Assembly: GCA_902802795.1 (NCBI GenBank)
Contig: CADCNI010000029.1
Location: forward strand, 1 to 33,581
Reading direction: 5' to 3'
Origin: an uncultured Ruminococcus sp.
GTDB lineage: Bacteria; Bacillota; Clostridia; Oscillospirales; Acutalibacteraceae
DNA: 33,581 nucleotides
The notes beneath the pieces are model-generated. The model did no database searches, had not been told where the DNA came from, and worked only from the letters and a program-made list of their open reading frames with translations. Below, one piece after another: positions 25,666 to 32,302 of the stretch (position 1 is the first letter of the stretch; the number at the start of each line of letters is the position of its first letter). The translations under genes and the position numbers were made by a program.

Positions 25666-26042
25666 TATATTGTGATAGCCGATTGTAAAAATTGAAAAAC
25701 GGCGTAAATTCAGGGTATAGTCAATAGAAAAGAGGTTCTTTTTTCTCCATTTGGAGCAAGGCAAATCGTGAGATTGAGCTGTTGCCGTATTCGCCCGACT
25801 GCCTTCTTGATCGAGGCTCGTTCCGCTCGTTCGGCTTCGCCTCACTCGTGGGGCGCTGCCCCACTCCCCGCTGGTGGCGCTGCCCCCAGGCCCCTGCCAG
25901 GAGGGCCTACCCCCCTGGACTCCCACGCTCGCATTCGCTCGCTAGTTGCGCTTCGCTTTTTCTTCTTTTTCTCCCCACTTCCCACTTCCCACTCCCCACT
26001 TCCCACTTCCCACTGACTTTTACAATCGCCTATATATTGTGA
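25666..26042. mobile_element. Family B insertion: 357-bp element with 15-bp TIRs and 10-bp target duplication
   Basis: The element occupies 25676-26032. Its ends TAGCCGATTGTAAAA (25676-25690) and TTTTACAATCGCCTA (26018-26032) are inverted repeats matching at 14 of 15 positions. Both flanks carry TATATTGTGA (25666-25675 and 26033-26042), a clear 10-bp target duplication. The interior is GC-rich, with a 30-bp block (25915-25944) identical in reverse complement to 33423-33452, several self-complementary GC blocks, and a heptamer array at its right end. There is no transposase; it must be mobilised in trans or be a decayed derivative. Confidence 0.85.
25973..26014. repeat. Six tandem heptamers (TCCCACT/CCCCACT)
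   Basis: Six uninterrupted 7-bp units lie immediately inside the right terminal repeat of the mobile element. Read on the minus strand they are AGTGGGA/AGTGGGG, related in form to the GTGAATA and GTGAAAT units elsewhere in the window. Confidence 0.85.
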
Positions 26043-26069
26043 GAAAAAAGGGGAAAATATGCAAAATGA

Positions 26070-26106
26070 AACGCCGAACTATTTCATACTAAAACGGTTC
26101 GGCGTT
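26070..26106 (-). terminator. Hairpin 3' of the C39-like gene
   Basis: AACGCCGAAC (26070-26079) pairs perfectly with 26097-26106 around a 17-nt loop, 13 bases beyond the stop on the minus strand. The U-tract is poor (TCATTTTGC), so it may be a weak terminator. Confidence 0.5.
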
Positions 26107-26119
26107 ATGCGAAAAAGAT

Positions 26120-26932
26120 TTATGGCTTTGTGGTGGCGGACGATGAGGGCGTAGTGACAGAATTGGCGGCGGTGTATTTCCAACATTTTTTGAGGGTGGG
26201 GTTGAAATCGGCAAAGGTATAGGCCTGAGCGGATCGTTTGTCACTGATCGTGTCGTTGATCAGATAGGCGCCGTCCTCATTGATACCGCGAATGACGATG
26301 ACGGGAGAAAAGTTGTTGCCGCTCATCAGACAGATGACCGCAGTGCCTTCTTCACTGACGGCCTGACGAATGCGTTTATCATTCTTCGGCAGTTCGGTGA
26401 CGTTCATGGAAAGAGTGCGCGCGCCGTCCGAGAGAAGTTTTTCGGGATCGGATTCGCATTCGTTCCCGGCTGCAAACTGCGCGATATGTACGGGTGTGAG
26501 CGATATGTCGTGGGTGACATAGAGCGCCGCCATGGATAGGGCGGTGGGAGCGCTTCCGCTCAGTCCCATGACGCTGCCGTTATACGACATATAGCCCCAT
26601 CGGACGTCCCATTGCTTCAGTTCCGGAGGATTTGTGCATTTTTCGTATTCCTTAAAATTCAGATCGTCTGGTTTGAAATCCACGATCTTGCTGGGATAGT
26701 TTAAAACAAACTCGCGAGTTTCCTGGTTGAATTTGAACAGATTGACGATATCCGAGGGGTAATCCGACAGAGAGAAGCCGTATTTTTCCGCGTAGTCGCT
26801 GATCTCCTTTTCGGCGGCATTGTTTTTTCCCAATCCCCCGGCATATTTAAGGGTTGCATTGATTAATCCTACGGATATGACAATAAACAGCACCAGCCAG
26901 AAGGAGGGGTAATGATTATTTTTCTTTGTCAA
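26120..26932 (-). CDS. C39-like peptidase-fold protein lacking catalytic residues
   Basis: A 270-residue protein with one N-terminal membrane segment (SFWLVLFIVISVGLINA), so probably anchored with the domain outside. The second half aligns with the Peptidase_C39_2 family (LKQWDVRWGYMSYNGSVMGLSGSAPTAL resembles the family pattern QWDxRWgY...GxxGCGPTxLxM). The nucleophile Cys is Ser127 here (GSAPTA) and the His expected before the FIVL-type strand is Pro210, so it is likely a binding protein rather than a protease. The frame opens at 26998, but AAAGGAGAT sits perfectly before a TTG at 26932, the preferred start. The tail is Ser/Thr-rich. It is divergent from yabP; a spore-related role is only a guess. 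Confidence 0.6.
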   Translation of the reverse strand: MTKKNNHYPSFWLVLFIVISVGLINATLKYAGGLGKNNAAEKEISDYAEKYGFSLSDYPSDIVNLFKFNQETREFVLNYPSKIVDFKPDDLNFKEYEKCTNPPELKQWDVRWGYMSYNGSVMGLSGSAPTALSMAALYVTHDISLTPVHIAQFAAGNECESDPEKLLSDGARTLSMNVTELPKNDKRIRQAVSEEGTAVICLMSGNNFSPVIVIRGINEDGAYLINDTISDKRSAQAYTFADFNPTLKKCWKYTAANSVTTPSSSATTKP

Positions 26933-27031
26933 AGCAATATCTCCTTTTTTCAAACGTGGTATTGATAGTATTTTACCATATATGCCAGTAGATTGCACTA
27001 CTTTTTTTTGGGAATAAGATGAATTTTTCGT

Positions 27032-27058
27032 TCATATACGCGCATATAGTGATACAGC
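27032..27058 (+). promoter_or_regulatory. Possible sigma-E-type promoter of yabP-yabQ
   Basis: TCATATA (27032-27038) and GATACAGC (27051-27058) resemble the sigma-E -35 (ATA-core) and -10 (CATACA-T) elements but with a 12-bp gap, slightly short. It sits 20 bp before the ribosome-binding site. In Bacillus yabP is under sigma-E. Confidence 0.3.
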
Positions 27059-27078
27059 AGATAAATAAGAGGAAGATG

Positions 27079-27366
27079 ATGAGGATGACTGAGGAAAAAA
27101 ATCAGATGCGCGTACCCCATAACATCGTGATGAACGATCGGAAGAGCCTGTCTCTCACCGGCGTTGAGGAGGTTCTGAACTGCGATGAGGAAATTGTTTC
27201 GGTTCGTACGTCGATGGGGGAACTGACCATCAGCGGCATGAAGCTCCATATCGGGAGCTTTAACCGCGCAAACGGTGAATTGAAGCTGGACGGTACGGTG
27301 AAGGAATTGGTGTATGCCGATATTGACCCACAGCGCCGCGGATTTTTTGGCCGGCTGCTGCGGTGA
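27079..27366 (+). CDS. yabP: Sporulation protein YabP
   Basis: A 95-residue mother-cell sporulation protein needed for spore coat/cortex formation in Bacillus. The family pattern is complete: PHNIVMNDRKSLSLTGVEEV, SMGELTISGMKLHI, and the end GFFGRLLR. The frame opens at 27019 but GAGGA at 27069-27073 supports one of the ATGs at 27076, 27079 or 27085; 27079 gives the best spacing and a normal length. It is followed at 55 bp by yabQ. Confidence 0.92.
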   Translation: MRMTEEKNQMRVPHNIVMNDRKSLSLTGVEEVLNCDEEIVSVRTSMGELTISGMKLHIGSFNRANGELKLDGTVKELVYADIDPQRRGFFGRLLR

Positions 27367-27421
27367 TTCGTGGAAAAAATCAGGGATTTGATAAAACCAT
27401 TTGAAAGAGGAAAGCGATAAG

Positions 27422-27814
27422 ATGGAGTATACCCATATCACAAATCTTGTTTCCATGCTGCAGGCGTTGCTGGTGGGTGTGGGAATGGGCGTTTATTATG
27501 ATTGTTTTCGGTTTTGGCGCAGAATGATTCAATGCCGCTGGCCGTCTGTCGCCTTACAGGATCTGGTTTTCTGGCTTACTTCGGCGGTGGCGGTTTTCTT
27601 TATCTGCATCCGGTGGAACGGGGGCTATATCAGAATTTATTTTGTGTTTTTTGTGATGTGCGGTTGGATGCTGTATTTCTTTACGGCCGGAAAAATTGCT
27701 TTTTTTGTCCTGGACTTAATACTAAATTTCACAAATCGCATTTTTAAGATAGTTCAAAACAAAATAATCCGATCTTTTGAAAAGATAAACCAAATTCGTT
27801 TTAAAAGTGACTAA
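27422..27814 (+). CDS. yabQ: Sporulation protein YabQ
   Basis: A 130-residue membrane protein with about four hydrophobic segments, required for spore cortex formation in Bacillus. LLVGVGMGVYYDCFRF is the typical first segment, and the sequence ends in a basic tail. GAGGAAAG eight bases before the ATG at 27422 fixes the start; the open frame from 27401 is longer by seven codons only. It pairs with yabP as in most endospore formers. Confidence 0.85.
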   Translation: MEYTHITNLVSMLQALLVGVGMGVYYDCFRFWRRMIQCRWPSVALQDLVFWLTSAVAVFFICIRWNGGYIRIYFVFFVMCGWMLYFFTAGKIAFFVLDLILNFTNRIFKIVQNKIIRSFEKINQIRFKSD

Positions 27815-27879
27815 AAATTAGACAATAGTGACAATTTTTTTGAAATCTCCCAAATTTAGAAATTAATTTGCGAAACCTC

Positions 27880-27907
27880 TTGAAATCATCTTGAAAACTG
27901 GTATAAT
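27880..27907 (+). promoter_or_regulatory. Promoter of the divIC-like gene
   Basis: TTGAAA (27880-27885), a 16-bp spacer and TATAAT (27902-27907) form a good sigma-A promoter in the 144-bp gap after yabQ. It separates the vegetative divIC-yabR unit from the sporulation pair. Confidence 0.65.
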
Positions 27908-27958
27908 GAATATATTAATAAAAGTGTCCGATGAGATTATCGTAGGGATTGCCGGGAA

Positions 27959-28480
27959 ATGTCATATGATGAGAATGCTGATTTCCCGAATTTGACAGAT
28001 TGGGGTATTTTAGAAAAAATGACATATCAGACCAAAAGACGCGCCGGAAAGGGAAAGGGCGGTAAGTCCGGCGCTTCCTTTTTTGACGCCGCCAAAAAGG
28101 ATTTTCTGCATTCGACAAAAAAAATGAAACGACAACAGGACGGTTTGTTTCATGAGATTCACTCGGCTAACCTTTCTACCAAGGTGATTGTGGGGGGGGT
28201 GCTGGGAGTGGCAGCCGTGGTCGTTGTGGTATCTGTGACGAAGTCACAGATTTCTGTCAGCGAAAAGCAGCAGGCTTTGAATGATCTTGACGCAAAGATT
28301 GCGCAGCAGGAGTTGGATAACGCGGAATTGGAACAGTTGATTAACGGAGACCTTAACGCGTACATAGAAGATTATGCGAGAGATAAGCTGGACATGGTTA
28401 AACCGGGGGAGCGAGTGTACATCAATACCGTCGGTGATTATAGCAATCCAAATAATCAGGGAGACAAAAGGAGGCGATGA
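27959..28480 (+). CDS. divIC: DivIC/FtsB-family septum initiator with MITE-derived C-terminus
   Basis: A 173-residue bitopic division protein. A basic cytoplasmic N-terminus (KRRAGKGKGGK) is followed by one transmembrane segment (VIVGGVLGVAAVVVVVSV, ~76-93), a coiled coil (SEKQQALNDLDAKIAQQELDNAELEQL) and the family end motif YIEDYARDKLDMVKPGERVYI. The last 13 codons and the TGA come from the inserted MITE (SNPNNQGDKRRR is entirely element-encoded). Function probably survives because the conserved domain ends before the insertion. The start is not certain: no strong ribosome-binding site precedes ATG 27959 or the in-frame ATG at 28019. It sits between yabQ and yabR, the standard location. Confidence 0.85.
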   Translation: MSYDENADFPNLTDWGILEKMTYQTKRRAGKGKGGKSGASFFDAAKKDFLHSTKKMKRQQDGLFHEIHSANLSTKVIVGGVLGVAAVVVVVSVTKSQISVSEKQQALNDLDAKIAQQELDNAELEQLINGDLNAYIEDYARDKLDMVKPGERVYINTVGDYSNPNNQGDKRRR

Positions 28481-28567
28481 TGGTGAGTGCAGGGCAAGGC
28501 GGAGGACGACGGTGGGCTGGCGCCCACCTAGGCCGAACTTGTCTTTTTGTTTGTTTGGATTGCTATA
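28439..28567. mobile_element. MITE family A, copy 2 (129 bp), inserted in divIC 3' end
   Basis: It has the same ends as copy 1 (TATAGCAATCCAAATAA ... TTGTTTGGATTGCTATA) and a near-identical interior, but lacks the 31-bp block. It begins two bases into the GAT-TAT codons of divIC, replacing its natural 3' end, and finishes 49 bp before the yabR start. A TA target duplication is compatible with the TATA ends. Confidence 0.82.
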
Positions 28568-28626
28568 AGAACAGCGTAAGATTTGTATTATTTTGCAGGA
28601 GGATCATTTCGGATTATGGCTTTTGA
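28480..28626 (+). CDS. MITE-borne small ORF bridging divIC and yabR
   Basis: AGGAGG (28468-28473) inside the MITE is followed six bases later by an ATG at 28480 whose A overlaps the divIC TGA (TGATG). The 48-codon frame (starting MVSAGQGGGRRWAG) runs out of the element and stops at 28624-28626, eight bases inside yabR. The ribosome-binding site and first codons are also present in copy 1. The peptide has no recognisable family. It may matter only as a translational bridge, or be meaningless. Confidence 0.25.
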   Translation: MVSAGQGGGRRWAGAHLGRTCLFVCLDCYKNSVRFVLFCRRIISDYGF

Positions 28627-29098
28627 GGTTGGACAGATCGTCGAAGGAAAGGTAACAGGTATTGTCAACTACGGCGCGTTTGTAGATATCGGTGACAATA
28701 CGTCGGGTATGGTGCATATTTCTGAGGTGGCACCGGTGTATGTGAAAGAGATCAAGGATCATCTTGCCGTCGGGCAGGAGGTCAAGGTTAAGATTCTGGG
28801 GATTGACGAGAAGGGCAAGATCAGTCTTTCCATCAAGCAGGCTATGCCCCGCACACCCGGCAACGGCGGCAGCCGTCGTCAAGGCGGCGGATACAATCGG
28901 CAGCGAGGCGGCCAGGGCGGCAGAAGTCAGTCCGGCAGTCCCGATAGCTTTGACTGGAACCGCAGACAGAACACCTCTGACAACTTTGACGATATGCTGT
29001 CAAAGTTTATGGCGTCGAGTGAGGAAAAGGTGTCGGGCATGAAAAAAGACAACCGACGCAGCCGCAAAGGCGGCAACAACGGCGGCAACCAGTGGTGA
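28616..29098 (+). CDS. yabR: S1-domain RNA-binding protein (YabR-like)
   Basis: A 160-residue cytosolic protein. Residues 1-75 are one S1/OB-fold domain (VGQIVEGKVTGIVNYGAFVDI, GMVHISEVA, VGQEVKVKILGIDEKGKISLSIK), which binds RNA and is typical of YabR, a probable translation-associated factor. The remainder is Gly/Arg/Asn-rich and likely disordered. AGGAGG lies 13 bases before the ATG at 28616, a little long. In Firmicutes yabR follows divIC, as here, but the gap now contains the MITE. Confidence 0.9.
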   Translation: MAFEVGQIVEGKVTGIVNYGAFVDIGDNTSGMVHISEVAPVYVKEIKDHLAVGQEVKVKILGIDEKGKISLSIKQAMPRTPGNGGSRRQGGGYNRQRGGQGGRSQSGSPDSFDWNRRQNTSDNFDDMLSKFMASSEEKVSGMKKDNRRSRKGGNNGGNQW

Positions 29099-29228
29099 GC
29101 CGAAAAGCGCCATTACATATTTAATCAATAGCAATCAGGCGGTTACCGCGGATTGGAAGCATGCTGTGACATGGCGAAAAATCCCAGGCGGCAATCGCTT
29201 TTTGTGCAGTCAAAGGAGAAAATTTATT

Positions 29229-30071
29229 ATGAGAAATATACATGTTTCGGTAATCTCGGATACAGTACGTGAGCTTTCCATCAAGGCTAACAAGGTGCTT
29301 CCCTCCGATCTGACCGACAGAATTGAGAACTGCGCCCAATGTGAAACTTCGGCGTTGGGGCGGTCGATTTTCGGGGATATGAAAGCGAATATTGTGGCGG
29401 CCAAGGAACTGGATATTCCCGTGTGCCAGGATACGGGAATGGCGGTCGTGTTTCTGGAAATCGGACAGGACGTGCATATCGAGGGCGGACTGCTGGAGGA
29501 CGCGGTCAATGATGGCGTGCACAGGGGGTATACTGAAGGACTGCTGCGCTGCTCCGTGGTAGGCGACCCGCTGCGCCGTGTCAATACCGGAGACAATACC
29601 CCCGCTGTGATTCACACGCGTCTGGTGGCAGGGGGTCACATCAAAATCACTGTGGCGCCTAAAGGCTTCGGCAGCGAAAATATGAGCCGCCTGAAAATGT
29701 TTACACCCGCGTTTGGTCGGGAGGACATCATTGCCTTTATCGCGGAGACCGCCAAGATCGCCGGCGGCAACCCCTGCCCCCCGATGGTGCTGGGCGTTGG
29801 CATCGGCAGTGACTTTGAGGGCTGCGCGCTGCTGGCCAAGAAAGCGCTTTGCCGCCATCTGGACACGCCCCAGCCGGATGCATTTTATCGCGCGATGGAG
29901 GCGGACGCGCTGGCGGCGGTCAATGCTACGGGCGTGGGGCCGCAGGGCTTCGGCGGCAGCGTTACCGCGCTTGCCGTGAATATTGAAACAGCGCCGACAC
30001 ATATCGCGGGGCTTCCGGTCGCCGTGAATGTGGGGTGTCATGTGACCCGCCACGCTTCGGCGGAGCTGTAA
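29229..30071 (+). CDS. Class I fumarate hydratase alpha subunit (TtdA/FumA-N type)
   Basis: A 280-residue subunit of the [4Fe-4S] fumarase / L-tartrate dehydratase family, which hydrates fumarate to malate. The three cluster cysteines are in IPVCQDTGM, GSDFEGC and VNVGCHVTRH. The frame opens at 29166, but AAGGAG eight bases before ATG 29229 fixes the start. The beta subunit, normally the next gene, is absent; hpf follows instead. Either it is encoded elsewhere or the pair has been split. Fumarase and tartrate dehydratase cannot be told apart from the alpha subunit alone. Confidence 0.9.
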   Translation: MRNIHVSVISDTVRELSIKANKVLPSDLTDRIENCAQCETSALGRSIFGDMKANIVAAKELDIPVCQDTGMAVVFLEIGQDVHIEGGLLEDAVNDGVHRGYTEGLLRCSVVGDPLRRVNTGDNTPAVIHTRLVAGGHIKITVAPKGFGSENMSRLKMFTPAFGREDIIAFIAETAKIAGGNPCPPMVLGVGIGSDFEGCALLAKKALCRHLDTPQPDAFYRAMEADALAAVNATGVGPQGFGGSVTALAVNIETAPTHIAGLPVAVNVGCHVTRHASAEL

Positions 30072-30089
30072 TTTTTTCCGTTTTGTATT

Positions 30090-30128
30090 GCCGTCGGGCG
30101 GTCAGAAAGACTGTCGGGCGGCTTTTTT
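30090..30128 (+). terminator. Terminator after the fumarase subunit gene
   Basis: GCCG (30090) and CGGC (30118) frame a GC-rich segment containing two copies of GTCGGGCGG and an inner GTC/GAC pairing, followed by six T. The stem is imperfect, so this is moderate evidence. Confidence 0.5.
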
Positions 30129-30224
30129 GCGTATTTTGCGTATTTTTCGTACGTTGGGGAAATGTGCGGCAAATGTTAAATTTTATTAAATTTTAGAAAA
30201 TATATAGCATATTTTTGTTTATTA

Positions 30225-30346
30225 TGTTATAATATATTCGGAACACAGAGAACCCGTCAAAACACAGATCGGAGTGGTCGTCAGACGGCGCTGTGTGTCC
30301 GTACCCTAAATGATTTCTCATCCATGAGAAAGGAGCCAATACATTT
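30225..30346 (+). promoter_or_regulatory. Extended -10 promoter and leader of hpf
   Basis: TGTTATAAT (30225-30233) is an extended -10 element without a recognisable -35, downstream of a long A/T-rich stretch that may act as an UP element. The ~105-nt leader contains ACACAG ... CTGTGT inverted segments and could fold, but I recognise no known riboswitch. Confidence 0.5.
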
Positions 30347-30892
30347 ATGAAACTGACAATTACCGGAAGAAAGATCAATCTGAGAGATTCCTTTAAGGAA
30401 CGAGTGGATCGGAAGTTTAAAAAGTTCGATAAATTCTTTGACGAGTCGGCGGACGCGACCGTGACCGTCACCATGGAGCGCAACCGCTACACCATTGAAG
30501 TGACGATCCGCAGCAACGGCTACATCTACCGTGCCGAGAAAACGGGTCTTGACCTCGATGAAGCGCTTGATTTGGTAGTGGACAGCCTGTCGGCACAGAT
30601 TCGCCGCAATAAGAAGAAGCTCGCCAAGCGCGTTAAGGCCCCCAATCCGATGGAGGCGTTTGAGCCGCTGGGAGGCGACCCCGAAGATGAAGAGGCAGAG
30701 GACGAGGAATTCCAGATCGTGCGCACCAAGACCTTCCCGGTCTTTGCGATGGATGTGGACGAGGCTGTTCTTCAGATGAATATGCTGGGGCATAAGTTCT
30801 TCATGTTCCGCAATGTCGAAACCGGCCAGATCAATGTGGTGTATCTCCGCCGTGACGGGGATTACGGTCTGCTGATTCCTGAAGACAAGTAA
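30347..30892 (+). CDS. hpf: Ribosome hibernation-promoting factor, long form
   Basis: A 181-residue protein that dimerises 70S ribosomes into inactive 100S particles in stationary phase. The N-terminal domain (1-95) binds the decoding channel (GRKINLRDSFKERVDRKFKKFDKFF); an acidic linker (EDEEAEDEEF) leads to the C-terminal dimerisation domain (DVDEAVLQMNMLGHKFFMFRN, VVYLRRDGDYGLLIP). AAAGGAG precedes the ATG. The long form is the normal one in Firmicutes. It forms a single-gene unit ended by a strong terminator. Confidence 0.96.
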   Translation: MKLTITGRKINLRDSFKERVDRKFKKFDKFFDESADATVTVTMERNRYTIEVTIRSNGYIYRAEKTGLDLDEALDLVVDSLSAQIRRNKKKLAKRVKAPNPMEAFEPLGGDPEDEEAEDEEFQIVRTKTFPVFAMDVDEAVLQMNMLGHKFFMFRNVETGQINVVYLRRDGDYGLLIPEDK

Positions 30893-30951
30893 TGATTCCT
30901 CATTTTTATCATTTCATCAGACTTTTCCTTTTCTGTTCATAAAACTTCCTT

Positions 30952-31005
30952 CAAAAATCAACCGCCGCACCTGCTTTTGCGAAAAGGTGCGGTGGTTGAT
31001 TTTTG
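30952..31005. terminator. Strong bidirectional terminator after hpf
   Basis: About 20 bp of perfect pairing (CAAAAATCAACCGCCGCACCT with AGGTGCGGTGGTTGATTTTTG) with A- and T-rich flanks, 60 bp past the hpf stop. Confidence 0.88.
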
Positions 31006-31084
31006 TTTGTCCTACTTCTTTTTTAATGGGATTTCGCATATTGTTGTACCACAGGATAATCCAAACAGACAAGGGAGAAGAAAA

Positions 31085-31708
31085 ATGGAATATGTGGAAA
31101 AACGTGAAGAAAGCAAACGAGCGTTTCCGTCTCAGACAAAGGCAACGCTGTCACAACTTATCGCTGCTGTCAGGGATGACCGATATAAGCTGGCGCTATT
31201 TGCCTGTTTGATGATGGGGGTCGCGCTTGGCAGCTTTTCACGGGCTATTTACGGAGGGGAAGAATGGCACGGAGTGATGCAGGGATATTGTGCCGGCTTT
31301 TGGACGGCGTTGCAATATGTGACCCCTGTCACGCTGGCATTTATCGCAGCGATACTCGTGTGCGCGCCTTTCGGAGTGACACGGCTGCTGATTGGCCCCG
31401 CCGTCTGCCTGCGCGGTATGGGGCTGGGTTCGCTGCTCTGTGCCGTGATGCAGGCGGAGGGGACAGAGGGGATATGCTTTGCCGCGCTGGTGATGTTGCC
31501 ATATGCGGCAGTCAATGCGATGATTGCCGTATATGGGGGAGAATACGCCCTCGGTATGCGGCATTCCTTTGAACAGGGCCATACGGGATTGACCAAGGGG
31601 CTTGTGCTGCATACCGTCAAAATGAGTTTGTTTTATCTGGGGGCAGCCGCGTTGTCCTGCGTGGTGTTTGCCGCGTCATGCGTGGGGTTCGGTCGGTATT
31701 TGATGTGA
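31085..31708 (+). CDS. SpoIIM-like membrane protein
   Basis: A 207-residue protein with about five hydrophobic segments after a polar N-terminus of ~34 residues. LALFACLMMGVALGSF resembles the first membrane segment of SpoIIM, and the order of a Pro-containing helix, an RGMGLG turn and MLPYAAVNAMIAV follows the SpoIIM/DUF95 pattern. In Bacillus SpoIIM works with SpoIID and SpoIIP in septal peptidoglycan hydrolysis during engulfment. GGGAGA nine bases before ATG 31085 fixes the start. Identity is by pattern only; it could be another small membrane protein. It is convergent with the dUTPase gene. Confidence 0.5.
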   Translation: MEYVEKREESKRAFPSQTKATLSQLIAAVRDDRYKLALFACLMMGVALGSFSRAIYGGEEWHGVMQGYCAGFWTALQYVTPVTLAFIAAILVCAPFGVTRLLIGPAVCLRGMGLGSLLCAVMQAEGTEGICFAALVMLPYAAVNAMIAVYGGEYALGMRHSFEQGHTGLTKGLVLHTVKMSLFYLGAAALSCVVFAASCVGFGRYLM

Positions 31709-31715
31709 CAAAGCA

Positions 31716-32225
31716 TTACCGTGCGCTCGTGCTGCCGAGGCCGCCGTCGCGGATGCCGTCAGCGTCGTCGTCCTCCACAATGCCGAAGGGGGTGAAAACT
31801 CCCTGCGCAAAGCTGTCACCCGCGCGCAAAGAGAGAATTTTGTCCTCGTTGGAGTTGTTGGTGATCTTGATGAAAATATGCCCCTCGTTGGAGGAATGGT
31901 AGTAGTCGCTGTCGATCACGCCGACGGTGTTGTTGAGCTGTAGGCGGTATTTGAATCCCAGTCCGCTGCGGGGATAGATCATCAGCACCCAGCCCTCCGC
32001 AATACGCGCACGAATGCCGGTGGGAATTTTGGCGGTTTCGCCGGGACGCAGCGTGAGATCGTAGGGCAGGGCAAAGTCGTATCCGGCGGAACCGGAAGTC
32101 GCGCGGTGGGGGAGGGGAATGCGCTCCAAAGCCTCCGCCGCGCCCTCTTTGCTGCCGAACTGGTCGCTCCACGCCTGGGCAAAGATTTCCTCAGATACCT
32201 TTTCAAATTTTGCGATTTTTTTCAT
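31716..32225 (-). CDS. dut: dUTP diphosphatase (trimeric type)
   Basis: Hydrolyses dUTP to dUMP and pyrophosphate, preventing uracil incorporation and feeding thymidylate synthesis. The 169 residues carry the five motifs: GSAGYDFALP, YPRSGLGFKY, NNTVGVIDSDYYHSSNEGHI, LRAGDSFAQGVF and the C-terminal RDGGLGSTS. The N-terminus is about 25 residues longer than in E. coli Dut, with an extra segment (EEIFAQAWSDQFGSKEGAAEAL). The frame opens at 32324, but GGAGG six bases before ATG 32225 fixes the start; the upstream part covers a terminator. Confidence 0.92.
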   Translation of the reverse strand: MKKIAKFEKVSEEIFAQAWSDQFGSKEGAAEALERIPLPHRATSGSAGYDFALPYDLTLRPGETAKIPTGIRARIAEGWVLMIYPRSGLGFKYRLQLNNTVGVIDSDYYHSSNEGHIFIKITNNSNEDKILSLRAGDSFAQGVFTPFGIVEDDDADGIRDGGLGSTSAR

Positions 32226-32253
32226 TGGAGCCTCCAAATGGTAAAATAATATA

Positions 32254-32293
32254 ATCCGCCGTTTCTGCTCAGATTTCGAGAAATCGGCGGATT
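32254..32293 (-). terminator. Terminator of the GNAT gene
   Basis: AATCCGCCG (32253-32261) pairs with CGGCGGATT (32285-32293) about ten bases after the GNAT stop on the minus strand, followed by ATATTATTTT. Confidence 0.65.
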
Positions 32294-32302
32294 TATGATG
32301 GG

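Noticed and set aside
25447-25926. 159-codon minus-strand frame across the mobile element
   Set aside because: Its first half is translated GC-rich repeat and its second half is out of frame with the PBP gene; part of the same repeat gives a similar spurious frame at 33339-33563.
25973-26014. Heptamer array considered as a CRISPR or plasmid iteron
   Set aside because: Units are 7 bp with no spacers, and there is no replication initiator gene nearby; it belongs to a dispersed array family.
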